The notes below the pieces were generated by a model, which had not been told where the DNA came from, made no database searches, and saw only the letters and a program-made list of their open reading frames with translations. Of a DNA stretch of 64,000 nt, positions 28,169 to 37,577 are shown in pieces. Origin of the DNA: Demequina capsici (GTDB lineage: Bacteria > Actinomycetota > Actinomycetes > Actinomycetales > Demequinaceae); contig NZ_CP134880.1 in assembly GCF_032102965.1 (NCBI RefSeq), positions 682,001 through 746,000 of the forward strand, read 5' to 3'. Numbering within the stretch: the first letter of the stretch is position 1; each line of letters begins with the position of its first letter. A program made the translations under genes and the position numbers.

Positions 28169-31165
28169 ATGAGTACTCGTTCGGCGAAGTCGCCGATGTC
28201 AAACAGGAAGTATCTGGGCATCTGGATCCCAATCATCGCGTTCTTCACCATCCTGCTGGTGGTGGCGAACGTGGCGATCAACATCTACAGCAAGTGGGTC
28301 GAGACCGTCCTCGGCGCCGGCACCTACACGGTGGAGCAGGCCTCGGGCACCGAGAGCTGGGACACCGACTACAACCAGGCGTCGTATGACTCGCTCGACG
28401 CCGAGCAGGCTGACGCCTACGACCTCGTCGAGGAGATCGAGTCCGAGGGCATCGTCCTGGCGAAGAACGACAACGGTGCGCTTCCGCTGAGCTCCGGCGC
28501 CGCGGTGACGATGCTCGGTCGCGACTCCGCTGACCCCGTCTACGGCGGCGCCGGCTCCGGCTCTGTCGACACCTCCACGGCCGTCGACATCAAGACCGGT
28601 CTCGAGAACGCGGGCTTCTCCGTGAACCCGACCGCGTACTCGATGTTCGCTGACTACGCTGCGAACAACGGCAAGGCGGACATCGTGATGGACGACCCGG
28701 CGTCGTCCTCCTACGTCATCGGTGAGATGCCGGTCGACCAGTACACGACCGACGCCGTCGACTCCTTCTCGAGCTACAACGACGCGGCCATCGTCGTCAT
28801 CGGCCGCGGTGGCGGCGAGGGCGGCGACCTCACGCAGGACATGACCGATGTCCCCGGCACCGCCGACCCGCGCGCTCAGGCGGGGGAGCACCAGCTCGAG
28901 CTCAACCAGGACGAGAAGGCGATGCTCGCCGAAGCTGAGGCGAACTTCGACAAGGTCATCGTCGTCGTCAACGCCTCCACCTCGATGGAGATGGGCATCG
29001 TTCAGGACGACCCGAACGTCGACGCCGTGCTGCTCGTCGGCTCGCCCGGCCAGACCGGCTTCAACGCGCTCGGTGACGTGCTCGACGGCACCGTGAACCC
29101 CTCGGGCCGCACCACCGACACGTGGGCCGCAGACTTCACGCAGGACCCGACCTGGAACAACTTCGGCAACTACGAGTACAGCAACGTCTCGACCGACAAC
29201 GGATCCGGCTACTTCGTCCAGTACGAGGAGGGCATCTACGTCGGCTACCGCTACTACGAGACCGCCGCGGCCGAGAACTACATCAACTACGACGACGCAG
29301 TGGTCTACCCCTTCGGCTACGGACTGTCGTACACGAACTTCCAGTGGGACCTCGTGAGCGAGGACATGGGAGACACGAACGGCGACATCACGCTCGACGT
29401 GCAGGTCACCAACACCGGTGACGTCGCAGGCAAGGACGTCGTCGAGGTCTACTACAACGCTCCCTACACGCCGGGCGGCATCGAGAAGGCGGAGGTCGTC
29501 CTGGGCGACTACGCCAAGACCGACGTGCTCCAGCCGGGCGAGTCGCAGACCGTGACCCTCACCTTCGCGGTGCAGGACATGGCCTCGTACGACTACGAGG
29601 GCGCCGGCGCGTACGTGCTGGAGGCCGGCGACTACGGCATCCGCGTGCAGACCGACTCGCACAACCTTGCCGACGGCATCGACCCGCTGACGTACACCGT
29701 CAACGACACGATCACCTACGGCGAGGACAACCCGCGCTCCTCGGACGCGGTCGCCGCGACCAACGAGTTCGACGACGTCTCCGCGCTGTTCTCCGACACG
29801 CCCACCGAGGGCCTCGCGACCAACCTGTCGCGTGCGGACTTCGCGGGCACGTGGCCCACCTCGCCGACCGACGCGGACAAGGTCGCGTCCGACGCGATCG
29901 TCGCCGACTTCCAGGCATACGACGCCACGGCAGCCGCTGAGGCCTCGGACGCCGAGATGCCGACGACCGGTGCGAACAACGGCCTGCAGCTCATCGACCT
30001 GCGCGGGAAGTCGTACGACGACCCGGTGTGGGACCTGCTGCTCGACCAGCTCACCGTGGACGACATCACGAACGTCATCCTCAACGGCGCGTACAACACC
30101 GCCGCGATCGAGTCCATCGTGAAGCCCGCCACCGTCGACCTCGACGGCCCCGCCGGCTTCTCGTCCTTCCTGAACGACGACTACAACGGCACGGCCTACC
30201 CGTCCGAGTACGTCATCGCGCAGACCTGGAACAAGGACCTGGCCTACAAGATGGGTCAGCAGATCGGTGAGGAGGCGCTGCAGATGGGCGCCAACGGCTG
30301 GTACGCGCCGGCCCTGAACATCCACCGTTCGCCGTTCGCGGGCCGCAACTTCGAGTACTACTCGGAGGACCCGTACCTCACCGGCGCGATGGCCACCCAG
30401 GTGTCCGACGGTGCGCTCAGCAAGGGCGTGTACACGTTCCTCAAGCACTTCGCCATGAACGACCAGGAGACGAACCGCACCAACAACGGTGTCTCGTCCC
30501 AGGCAAACGAGCAGGCGATCCGTGAGATCTACCTGAAGGCGTTCGAGATCCCGGTCAAGGACGTCTCCGGCGAGATCAACTACATCTCGGACGACCAGGG
30601 CACCATCTCGACCGCGACGGTCGGCCAGATGGCCATGATGAGCTCCTTCAACCGCATCGGCGGCACGTGGGCCGGAGGCTCGAAGGCTCTCATGACCAAC
30701 GTGCTCCGTGACGAGTGGGGCTTCCAGGGCTTCGTGATCACCGACTTCAACCTGTACGGGTACATGTACCCCGACCAGGGCATCGACGCCGGTACCGACC
30801 ACATGCTCACCTTCGCCCCCATGAAGGAGCTCGCCGACACGACGTCGGCGCTGGCGGTCACGAACCTGCGCAAGACCATGCACGACATGCTCTACACCGT
30901 CGTGAACTCGAACGCGATGGACGGGATCGCCCCGGCCTCGACGATCACCTACACGCCGCCGGCGTGGCGCTACTGGCAGCTCGCGATCTCGATCGCGATC
31001 GGCCTCCTGCTGGCCGCGGCCATCGTGATGGTGACCGTCCGCGTCCGCAAGCACGGCAAGGGCGAGGCCCCGGAGCCTGAGGGCACCGAGCCGAGCACCG
31101 ACGAGCCTCAGGGCTCCGAGGGTGTCGACGCCCCCGCCGAGGACGAGGTTCCGGCCAAGTCCTGA
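28169..31165 (+). CDS. Membrane-anchored glycoside hydrolase family 3 with permuted domains
   Basis: 998 aa. Cleaves terminal beta-glycosidic bonds, probably outside the cell. Domain order is the reverse of usual GH3. After an N-terminal membrane segment (about residues 14-38) comes the alpha/beta sandwich domain (SEGIVLAKNDNGALPLSS, VGSPGQTGFNALGDVLDGTVNPSGR). A fibronectin-III-like domain (YPFGYGLSYTNFQW, VTNTGDVAGKDVVEVYY) follows, and the TIM barrel is last (APALNIHRSPFAGRNFEYYSEDP, FLKHFAMNDQETNR, and the nucleophile Asp859 in FVITDFN). A second membrane segment (about 931-955) and an acidic tail close the protein, so both ends are anchored. Permuted GH3 enzymes are known in Butyrivibrio, Ruminococcus and bifidobacteria. 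Substrate unknown. Confidence 0.9.
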   Translation: MSTRSAKSPMSNRKYLGIWIPIIAFFTILLVVANVAINIYSKWVETVLGAGTYTVEQASGTESWDTDYNQASYDSLDAEQADAYDLVEEIESEGIVLAKNDNGALPLSSGAAVTMLGRDSADPVYGGAGSGSVDTSTAVDIKTGLENAGFSVNPTAYSMFADYAANNGKADIVMDDPASSSYVIGEMPVDQYTTDAVDSFSSYNDAAIVVIGRGGGEGGDLTQDMTDVPGTADPRAQAGEHQLELNQDEKAMLAEAEANFDKVIVVVNASTSMEMGIVQDDPNVDAVLLVGSPGQTGFNALGDVLDGTVNPSGRTTDTWAADFTQDPTWNNFGNYEYSNVSTDNGSGYFVQYEEGIYVGYRYYETAAAENYINYDDAVVYPFGYGLSYTNFQWDLVSEDMGDTNGDITLDVQVTNTGDVAGKDVVEVYYNAPYTPGGIEKAEVVLGDYAKTDVLQPGESQTVTLTFAVQDMASYDYEGAGAYVLEAGDYGIRVQTDSHNLADGIDPLTYTVNDTITYGEDNPRSSDAVAATNEFDDVSALFSDTPTEGLATNLSRADFAGTWPTSPTDADKVASDAIVADFQAYDATAAAEASDAEMPTTGANNGLQLIDLRGKSYDDPVWDLLLDQLTVDDITNVILNGAYNTAAIESIVKPATVDLDGPAGFSSFLNDDYNGTAYPSEYVIAQTWNKDLAYKMGQQIGEEALQMGANGWYAPALNIHRSPFAGRNFEYYSEDPYLTGAMATQVSDGALSKGVYTFLKHFAMNDQETNRTNNGVSSQANEQAIREIYLKAFEIPVKDVSGEINYISDDQGTISTATVGQMAMMSSFNRIGGTWAGGSKALMTNVLRDEWGFQGFVITDFNLYGYMYPDQGIDAGTDHMLTFAPMKELADTTSALAVTNLRKTMHDMLYTVVNSNAMDGIAPASTITYTPPAWRYWQLAISIAIGLLLAAAIVMVTVRVRKHGKGEAPEPEGTEPSTDEPQGSEGVDAPAEDEVPAKS

Positions 31166-31173
31166 CCTGATGT

Positions 31174-31217
31174 GCCCCGTCCCGCGTCGGCTCCCCATCG
31201 CCGGCCCGGGACGGGGC
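31174..31217 (+). terminator. Hairpin between the two GH3 genes
   Basis: GCCCCGTCCCG (31174-31184) pairs with CGGGACGGGGC (31207-31217). It begins 9 bases after the first GH3 stop, with no T-run, so it may attenuate rather than end transcription into the next gene. Confidence 0.6.
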
Positions 31218-31245
31218 CCCAGGCCCGCTCCCGCATCCACTTGCA

Positions 31246-33684
31246 TTGGAACCACCCTTGATCTCCGCTGACAACCTCACCCTTCCCGAGAAGGCCGCGC
31301 TGCTGAGCGGCGAGAGCGTGTGGGACAGCCGCCCGCTCCCGCGCCTCGGGCTGCGTTCGCTGGTCCTGTCCGACGGCCCGCACGGCGTGCGCCGTCAGCT
31401 CGGATCCGGTGACCACCTGGGCATCAATGCCTCCGCGAAGGCCACGTGCTTCCCGACGTCGGCCACCGTGGCCAACAGCTGGGACCCGGCGCTCGCAGAG
31501 CGGATCGGCAGGGCGCTCGGAGCGGAGGCCGCAGCGCTCGAGGTCGACGTGCTCCTCGGTCCGGGCCTGAACATCAAGCGCAGTCCTCTGGGCGGGCGCA
31601 ACTTCGAGTACTTCTCCGAGGACCCGCTGCTGGCGGGCGTCCTCGCGGCCGGCTACGTGCGGGGCATCCAGTCCCAGGGCACCGCCGCCTGCCCCAAGCA
31701 CTTCGCCGTGAACTCCCAGGAGACGCGCCGCATGTCGTCCGACTCGATCGTCGACGAGCGCACCCTGCGTGAGATGTACCTCGCGGCGTTCGAGACGGTC
31801 GTTCGCACGGCCTCGCCGAGGACGATCATGTCCTCGTACAACAAGATCAACGGCGTCTACGCCCACGAGAACAGCCACCTGCTGAACGACGTCCTGCGCG
31901 ACGAGTGGGGCTTCGACGGGCCGGTCGTGTCCGACTGGGGAGGCGGCAACGACGCGGTCGCGGCCGTCACCGGCGGTGGCACGCTGGAGATGCCCTCGCC
32001 CGGTCTGGGCTCCGCGCTGGAGATCCTCGCCGCCGTCGACGAGGGCCGTCTCACGGAGGCGGACCTGGATGTGCGCGTGAACGAGATCCTCGCGCTCACC
32101 GAGTGGGCCGACTCCGTCGAGGCCGAGCCCGTGGACCACGACGCGAACCACGCGCTGGCGCGCGCCGCCGCGGAGCAGTCCGTGGTGCTGCTGCGCAATC
32201 AGGACTCGCTGCTGCCGCTCGCCGCGGGCACGAAGGTGACCGTCATCGGCGACTTCGCCGAGACGCCCCGCTACCAGGGCGCGGGATCCTCGCAGGTGAA
32301 CCCCACACGGCTGGCGAGCGCGCTCGAGGCGCTGCCGGGCAGTGCGCTCGAGCTCGCGACCTACGCGCAGGGCTTCCGCCGAGACGGCGTGGCTGACGAG
32401 GCGCTCGCGCTGGCGGCCGTCGAGGCGGCCCTCCAGGCCGACGTGGTGCTCCTGTACTTGGGTCTGGACGAGACTCGCGAGTCCGAGGGCAAGGACCGTG
32501 ACGACATGACGCTCGCGGCCAACCAGGTCGCCCTGCTGGAGCGCGTCGCAGCGATCAACCCGCGAGTGGTCGTCGTCCTGTCGGCGGGCTCCGCGATCGA
32601 GATGCCGTGGATCGACCGGGTCGGCGCCGTCGCCCACGGCTACCTGGGCGGCCAGGCCGGTGCCGAGGCGATGCTGTCGGTGCTGACCGGCGAGGTGAAC
32701 CCGTCGGGACGCCTGGCCGAGACCTACCCGCTGTCGCTGGCGGACACCCCGACGGCAGGCGCGTTCCCGGTCGAGCAGGAGTCGGTCGTCTACCGCGAGG
32801 GTCCCTACGTGGGCTACCGGTACTACACGACGGCCGACGTGCCCGTCCTGTTCCCGTTCGGATTCGGCCTGAGCTACACGACGTTCGAGTACGCGGACCT
32901 CAAGGTGACCGGCTCGGGCGCGACATTCTCCGTGACCAACACCGGCGATCGGGCCGGCGCGGAGGTCGCTCAGCTCTACATCTCCCGCGTGACCGAGGGG
33001 GCCTACCGCCCGGCGCGCGAGCTCAGGGGCTTCCAGAAGGTGCACCTGGCCGCGGGGGAGACCGCGCGGATCACCGTGCCTTTCGACGACGCGACGTTCC
33101 GCGTCTTCGACGTCGAGGCCGGCGCGTGGGCGATCGACGCCGGCGACTACCGCATCCTCGTCGGAGCATCGGTGGCGGACATCCGGCTCGACGCGCCGCA
33201 CAAGGTCGCCGGAGTCGTGCCCGCCTTCCGCGACGCGCCGGAGCCCTATCGGACCGGACGAGTGGTCGAGGCTACCGACGCGGACGTCGAGCAGCTGCTC
33301 GGGCGCGCCCTTCCCGCGCCTGTCCAGGCCGGGGCGAGGCTCACGCTCGGTACGAACGACCCGTTCCGCGCGATGCACCACGCGCGCAGCCCGCTCGGCC
33401 GACTGGTCGCGAAGGTGCTGCGCTCCCTGATCGCAAGGTCGGAGGCGAAGGGCAAGCCCGACCTCAACCTGTACTTCCTGTACAACATGCCGTTCCGAGC
33501 GCTCGCCAAGATGACCAACGGGATGGTCTCGATGGCGATGGTCGACTCGATCGTCCGGATCGCGAACGGCCACTTCTTCACCGGGTTCGGCGGCGTCGTC
33601 TCCGGCTTCTTCCGTCAGGCCGGCGCGCAGCGTCGCCTCAAGAACGTGCTCGCTGCGGACGCACCCGCGGCGAGCGAGAGCTGA
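31246..33684 (+). CDS. Glycoside hydrolase family 3 (beta-glucosidase-like)
   Basis: 812 aa in the usual GH3 order. The TIM barrel is first (LSDGPHGVRRQ, LGPGLNIKRSPLGGRNFEYFSEDP, CPKHFAVNSQETRR, nucleophile in PVVSDWGGGNDA). The alpha/beta sandwich follows (NQDSLLPLAAGTKVTVIGDF, YLGLDETRESEGKDRDDM), then fibronectin-III-like (FPFGFGLSYTTFEYADL). A roughly 160-residue C-terminal extension has no clear family. No signal peptide, so it appears cytoplasmic or exported by another route. The start is uncertain: TTG at 31246 or 31258, neither with a strong ribosome site. Confidence 0.9.
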   Translation: MEPPLISADNLTLPEKAALLSGESVWDSRPLPRLGLRSLVLSDGPHGVRRQLGSGDHLGINASAKATCFPTSATVANSWDPALAERIGRALGAEAAALEVDVLLGPGLNIKRSPLGGRNFEYFSEDPLLAGVLAAGYVRGIQSQGTAACPKHFAVNSQETRRMSSDSIVDERTLREMYLAAFETVVRTASPRTIMSSYNKINGVYAHENSHLLNDVLRDEWGFDGPVVSDWGGGNDAVAAVTGGGTLEMPSPGLGSALEILAAVDEGRLTEADLDVRVNEILALTEWADSVEAEPVDHDANHALARAAAEQSVVLLRNQDSLLPLAAGTKVTVIGDFAETPRYQGAGSSQVNPTRLASALEALPGSALELATYAQGFRRDGVADEALALAAVEAALQADVVLLYLGLDETRESEGKDRDDMTLAANQVALLERVAAINPRVVVVLSAGSAIEMPWIDRVGAVAHGYLGGQAGAEAMLSVLTGEVNPSGRLAETYPLSLADTPTAGAFPVEQESVVYREGPYVGYRYYTTADVPVLFPFGFGLSYTTFEYADLKVTGSGATFSVTNTGDRAGAEVAQLYISRVTEGAYRPARELRGFQKVHLAAGETARITVPFDDATFRVFDVEAGAWAIDAGDYRILVGASVADIRLDAPHKVAGVVPAFRDAPEPYRTGRVVEATDADVEQLLGRALPAPVQAGARLTLGTNDPFRAMHHARSPLGRLVAKVLRSLIARSEAKGKPDLNLYFLYNMPFRALAKMTNGMVSMAMVDSIVRIANGHFFTGFGGVVSGFFRQAGAQRRLKNVLAADAPAASES

Positions 33685-33699
33685 AAGAGAGAATCGACG

Positions 33700-34419
33700 A
33701 TGTTCAAGCCGATCGTGCGGGCGTGGAACCGCTTCTATGAGAAGCGTCCCGGGACCGCTCAGTTCTTGATGTTCTTCATCCTCAGCAACGGCGTCACCGT
33801 GCTGCAGCTGATCCTCATGCCGATGTTCAAGGCGATGTTCAACCAGACCGGCCTGGTGGACGTGGCGTTCCAGGTGATGCCGATCGGCTCGAACCTGGAC
33901 GGCTCGCAGTTCTACGTGTTCGACTACCCGGCAGGTCCGGTCCAGGACGACGGCACGGGCGGCGGCCTCGCGTACTTCCTCGCCGTGCAGATCACCATCG
34001 CGATCGCGCAGATCATCAACTTCTTCGCGCAGCGCTCCATCACCTTCCGCTCCAACAGCTCGGTGTGGCGCGCGGCGATGTGGTACTTCATCGCGTACGT
34101 GATCATCACCATCGTCGCGGCCGCGGCCCAGGGCTTCTACAAGGTGCCGATCTACAACCTGTTCATGGACACGTGGGGCCTCGGTCACACAGGCGAGACG
34201 ATCGCCGACGTGGTCACTATGATCATCAACAGCGCGATCGCGTTCTGGGTGTTCTTCCCCATCTTCAAGGTGATCTTCAAGCAGGTCCCCGAGGAGGCTG
34301 CGGAGACGTCCTCGGAGCACGCCGAGGACCCGTCCATCAGCGCGTCGGGGAGCGCCTCGGAGCAGTTGTCCGTTGACGGTGGGGACACCGATGGCAAGCC
34401 GGGTGCCCGCACCCGCTGA
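33700..34419 (+). CDS. GtrA-like polytopic membrane protein
   Basis: 239 aa with four predicted membrane segments. The pattern GTAQFLMFFILSNGVTVLQLIL and INFFAQRSITFRSNSSVWRAAMWYFIAY matches GtrA-type proteins. They are thought to move lipid-linked sugars across the membrane or aid glycosyltransferases. A Ser/Glu-rich cytoplasmic tail ends the protein. GAGAGAA lies before the ATG. Between a GH3 and a GT2 gene, it likely belongs to a cell-surface glycan pathway. Confidence 0.82.
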   Translation: MFKPIVRAWNRFYEKRPGTAQFLMFFILSNGVTVLQLILMPMFKAMFNQTGLVDVAFQVMPIGSNLDGSQFYVFDYPAGPVQDDGTGGGLAYFLAVQITIAIAQIINFFAQRSITFRSNSSVWRAAMWYFIAYVIITIVAAAAQGFYKVPIYNLFMDTWGLGHTGETIADVVTMIINSAIAFWVFFPIFKVIFKQVPEEAAETSSEHAEDPSISASGSASEQLSVDGGDTDGKPGARTR

Positions 34420-34435
34420 AAGGTCTGAACCTCCC

Positions 34436-35452
34436 ATGCCCACGTTGTCCGTCGTCGTGCCGTGCTACAACTCGGCTGACTACATGTCCCACTGCCTCGA
34501 CACCCTGCTCACCGGCGGGGACGACGTGGAGATCCTGGTCGTCGACGACGGCTCCCGTGATGCGACCGCACAGATCGCGGACGACTACGAGGCGCGGCAC
34601 CCTGGCATCGTGAGGGCGATCCACAAGCCCAACGGCGGCCACGGCTCGGCGATCAACGCCGGCCTGGCCGTCGCCCAGGGCGAGTTCCTCAAGATCGTGG
34701 ACTCGGACGACTGGGTGGACGCGCCGTCGTTCGCCGCGCTGCTGGAGACGCTGCGCGGGTTCATCGCGCATCGCACCCTCATCGACATGGTCGTGTCGAA
34801 CTTCGTGTACGAGAAGGTCGGGAAGAAGAACAAGACCGCGGTGCGCTTCCGCGACGTCCTGCCCACTGGCAAGGCGTTCGGCTGGGACGAGGTGGGCCGA
34901 TTCGGCAAGCGTCAGTACCTGATGATGCACTCCCTCGTGTACCGCACCGCGCTGCTGCGCGACGCAGGGCTGCGCCTGCCGGAGCACACGTTCTATGTGG
35001 ACAACCTCTACGCGTTCGAGCCGATGCCGCACGTGCGTCGCATGTACTACCTGGACGTGGACCTGTACCGGTACTTCATCGGGCGCGAGGGGCAGTCGGT
35101 CAACGAGGAGGTCATGATCTCCCGGCTCGACCAGCAGCTGCGCGTGAACCGCATGATGATGCGCCACCTGCCGCGGCGCGGCACCGTGCCCGACGGCCTT
35201 GCGCGCTACATGAGCCACTACTTCGAGATCATCTGCGCCGTGTCGTCCACCCTGTCCGTGCGGGCCGGTACCGCGGCCGCGCTGGACCGCAAGGACGCGC
35301 TGTGGGACGACATCCGCGAGTGGGACCCCGAGCTGTACTGGCGCCTGCGTCGGCGCATGCTCAACCTCGTGATGAACCTGCCGGGCAAGCCTGGCCGCCA
35401 GGTCACCGTGCTGGCCTACAAGGCCGCGCAGAAGGCCGTCGGCTTCAACTGA
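34436..35452 (+). CDS. Family 2 glycosyltransferase
   Basis: 338 aa from ATG 34436, 16 bases after the GtrA-like gene; an in-frame ATG at 34373 lies inside that gene. GT-A fold: LSVVVPCYNSADYMSHCLDTLL, VEILVVDDGSRDATAQIADDY, and the metal-binding KIVDSDDWVD. No C-terminal membrane segments are clear. It probably adds sugars to a lipid carrier delivered by the GtrA-like partner. Donor and acceptor unknown. Confidence 0.9.
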   Translation: MPTLSVVVPCYNSADYMSHCLDTLLTGGDDVEILVVDDGSRDATAQIADDYEARHPGIVRAIHKPNGGHGSAINAGLAVAQGEFLKIVDSDDWVDAPSFAALLETLRGFIAHRTLIDMVVSNFVYEKVGKKNKTAVRFRDVLPTGKAFGWDEVGRFGKRQYLMMHSLVYRTALLRDAGLRLPEHTFYVDNLYAFEPMPHVRRMYYLDVDLYRYFIGREGQSVNEEVMISRLDQQLRVNRMMMRHLPRRGTVPDGLARYMSHYFEIICAVSSTLSVRAGTAAALDRKDALWDDIREWDPELYWRLRRRMLNLVMNLPGKPGRQVTVLAYKAAQKAVGFN

Positions 35453-35467
35453 TCCCGCGGGGCGCCG

Positions 35468-36778
35468 TCAGGCGCCAGGGATGGGTAGAAGGACGCGCAG
35501 CACGAACCAGCCGTCCTCGAGCCGCACCGTCATGGTGCCGTCGTACTTGTACGCCGCCTGACGGATGTTCTTGAGGCCGTAGCCATGATGGTGGGCCTCG
35601 TCCTTCGTCGTCTGCGGGAGGCCGTCGACGAGCGCGATCGAGCCGCCGAACCAGTTCTCGAAGCGCAGCATCGCGAAGGACCCCTCGCGGTACACGGCCA
35701 CACGGATCAGCCGCTTGTCGGCCTCCGGCACCTTCCTGGTGGCCTCGATCGCGTTGTCCAGAGCGTTGCCGAAGACGGTGACGATGTCGATCACGTCCAT
35801 GAACTCCACGACGGAGCCGTCGACGACGGCCGTGATGGTGATCCCTTGCGAGGCGGCCTGGCTCGTCTTCGACGTCAGCATCGTGTCGACCACCGTGTTG
35901 CCCGTGTCGAGCGGCACCCCTGAGAGCCCGCGGATCTCGTGCTCCAGCTGATCCGCGAGCTCGCCACGCGCGCCCTCGTCGGTCTCAGCACGGAGCGCCT
36001 GCACGTACTGCTTGAGGTCGTGATGCCGACGGTTGACCTCCTCCGTCGCTGCGCGCGACGCGAGGTACTGCTCGTGCTGAGTGTGCAGCAGCGTGTTCAT
36101 CGACTGGAGCTCGACCGCGCGGTACAGCTCCAGCCGTTGCGCGCGCTGCGCGTAGAGCACGACGAACCCGCACAGGTCGACCAGGGTGCGGATGTACAGC
36201 AGCTCGGGTCCCACCCGGCCGCTGAAGGGCGTGTTGGTGGTGATGAAGCTCAGGTTGGACACGAGGAAGGTGGCGGTGGCGATGCCCAGCGCGCTCGCGA
36301 GCGCCTTGTTGTCGACCGCGAGCACGATGTCGCGGGGGAACTGCCGACGCTCGATCAGGTACGCGATCGCGAACAGGCAGCCGACCACGAAGACCAGGAG
36401 CACCACGCCGACCTCGCCGGTGTCGTTGGAGCCGCGGAAGAAGTAGTGGAGCTGCCAGGCGAAGGACGCGCTGAACTCGGCGAGCACGAAGGCGCGCGCG
36501 GTCAGGTCACCTGCCTCGCGCAGCTTGACGTCGGTGGTGAGCCAGAGGAAGAGGAGCATCGCGCCCACCGCGAGCAGCATGCCGAACGTCCACAGGCCGA
36601 TCGGCAGGGTGCCGGCGAACTCCTGGATCCCCCACAGCAGCACGAACCCGGCGACGATGGTCGCCGCGAGCGGCATGCCACGGACGCGCTTGCGCATGAC
36701 CGCGACGTAGACCAGGCACGCCGACCACTCGGCGAACGCGGTGACCCAGCGCGGGATGTCGGCGATCGCGTCCGTCAC
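35468..36778 (-). CDS. AgrC-like sensor histidine kinase (GHKL type)
   Basis: 436 aa from GTG 36778, which overlaps the response-regulator stop as GTGA. About seven hydrophobic segments fill the first 210 residues. The phospho-acceptor region RRHHDLKQYVQALR (around His253) and the GHKL ATPase follow: DNAIEATRKV and HHGYGLKNIRQAAYKYDG. This layout is that of peptide-quorum sensors such as AgrC. No AgrD-like peptide or AgrB-like processing protein was found nearby, so the signal is unknown. Convergent with the glycan operon, 15 bases from its end. Confidence 0.9.
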   Translation of the reverse strand: MTDAIADIPRWVTAFAEWSACLVYVAVMRKRVRGMPLAATIVAGFVLLWGIQEFAGTLPIGLWTFGMLLAVGAMLLFLWLTTDVKLREAGDLTARAFVLAEFSASFAWQLHYFFRGSNDTGEVGVVLLVFVVGCLFAIAYLIERRQFPRDIVLAVDNKALASALGIATATFLVSNLSFITTNTPFSGRVGPELLYIRTLVDLCGFVVLYAQRAQRLELYRAVELQSMNTLLHTQHEQYLASRAATEEVNRRHHDLKQYVQALRAETDEGARGELADQLEHEIRGLSGVPLDTGNTVVDTMLTSKTSQAASQGITITAVVDGSVVEFMDVIDIVTVFGNALDNAIEATRKVPEADKRLIRVAVYREGSFAMLRFENWFGGSIALVDGLPQTTKDEAHHHGYGLKNIRQAAYKYDGTMTVRLEDGWFVLRVLLPIPGA

Positions 36779-37488
36779 TGACGGCTCCCGCCCATATGGT
36801 CGGCGAGGGCGTCCATGAAGCCACGCTTGCGCGGGCGGCTCACCTGCAGCTCGACGCCGCCCGTCATCGTGCACGTGGTCGGCTGCACGGAGCGGACATG
36901 CCGCAGGTTCACCAGGTACGGGTTGTTGCAGCGGTAGAAGCCCTTGCCGTCGAGCTCCGCCTCGAGCACCTTGAGCGTGCCGGTGAACGAGAGCTCGCTG
37001 CCGCGGGTGTGGACGATGATGCGGTGCCTGATCGACTCGAGATACACGATGTCCGCCAGGTCGATGCGCGTCAGCGCGCCCGCCACATTGACCACGAGGG
37101 TCTGGTCGTCCCTGGTGCGCAGGCGCCCGATCGAGCGGTCCAGCTCGTGCTCCAGCGAGAAGTAGTGCACCGGCTTGAGGAGGAAGCTCAGCGCGTCGAC
37201 CTCGTATCCCTTGATGGCGTACTGCGCCATGTTCGTCACGAAGACGATGATCACGTCAGGGTCCGTCTCCCGGATGTGATGGGCGGCCTCCAGGCCGCCG
37301 ACCTCGGGCATCTCGATGTCGAGCAGAAGGATGTCGTAGTCTGCGCGGTAGCCGTCGATGAGCTGTGCGCCGTCCGCGAAGGTGCGGAGGTCGACCTCGA
37401 GCCTTCGCTCGGCGGCGTAGCGTCGCAGGTGCCCCACAAGGACGTCGCGGGCGGTCGGATCGTCCTCGACGATGCCGATCCTGATCAC
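36775..37488 (-). CDS. LytTR-family response regulator (AgrA-like)
   Basis: 237 aa. Receiver domain IRIGIVEDDPTARDVL with phospho-acceptor Asp57 in ILLLDIEMPE and the conserved Lys in SFLLKPVHYFSL. The C-terminal LytTR DNA-binding domain follows: DIVYLESIRHRIIVHTRGSELSFTGTLKVLE, FYRCNNPYLVNLRHVRSVQ. First gene of the pair with the AgrC-like kinase. Such regulators bind spaced direct repeats; candidate targets include the adjacent glycan operon. Confidence 0.92.
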   Translation of the reverse strand: MIRIGIVEDDPTARDVLVGHLRRYAAERRLEVDLRTFADGAQLIDGYRADYDILLLDIEMPEVGGLEAAHHIRETDPDVIIVFVTNMAQYAIKGYEVDALSFLLKPVHYFSLEHELDRSIGRLRTRDDQTLVVNVAGALTRIDLADIVYLESIRHRIIVHTRGSELSFTGTLKVLEAELDGKGFYRCNNPYLVNLRHVRSVQPTTCTMTGGVELQVSRPRKRGFMDALADHMGGSRQ

Positions 37489-37577
37489 GCGTCTCCGCCT
37501 TCCCCTGACGACACTCGATGGTCGTGGCGCCAGTGTATCGGTGCACGACGGGCGTCAGCGGGCAGGCGAGGCGCCCG

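Noticed and set aside
28199-34443. Very long open frames on the minus strand (about 1,000 and 1,100 codons)
   Set aside because: They mirror the GH3, GtrA and GT2 genes. High GC gives few stops in antisense frames, and their composition (Arg/Val/Gly/His-rich, no motifs) is that of shadow frames.
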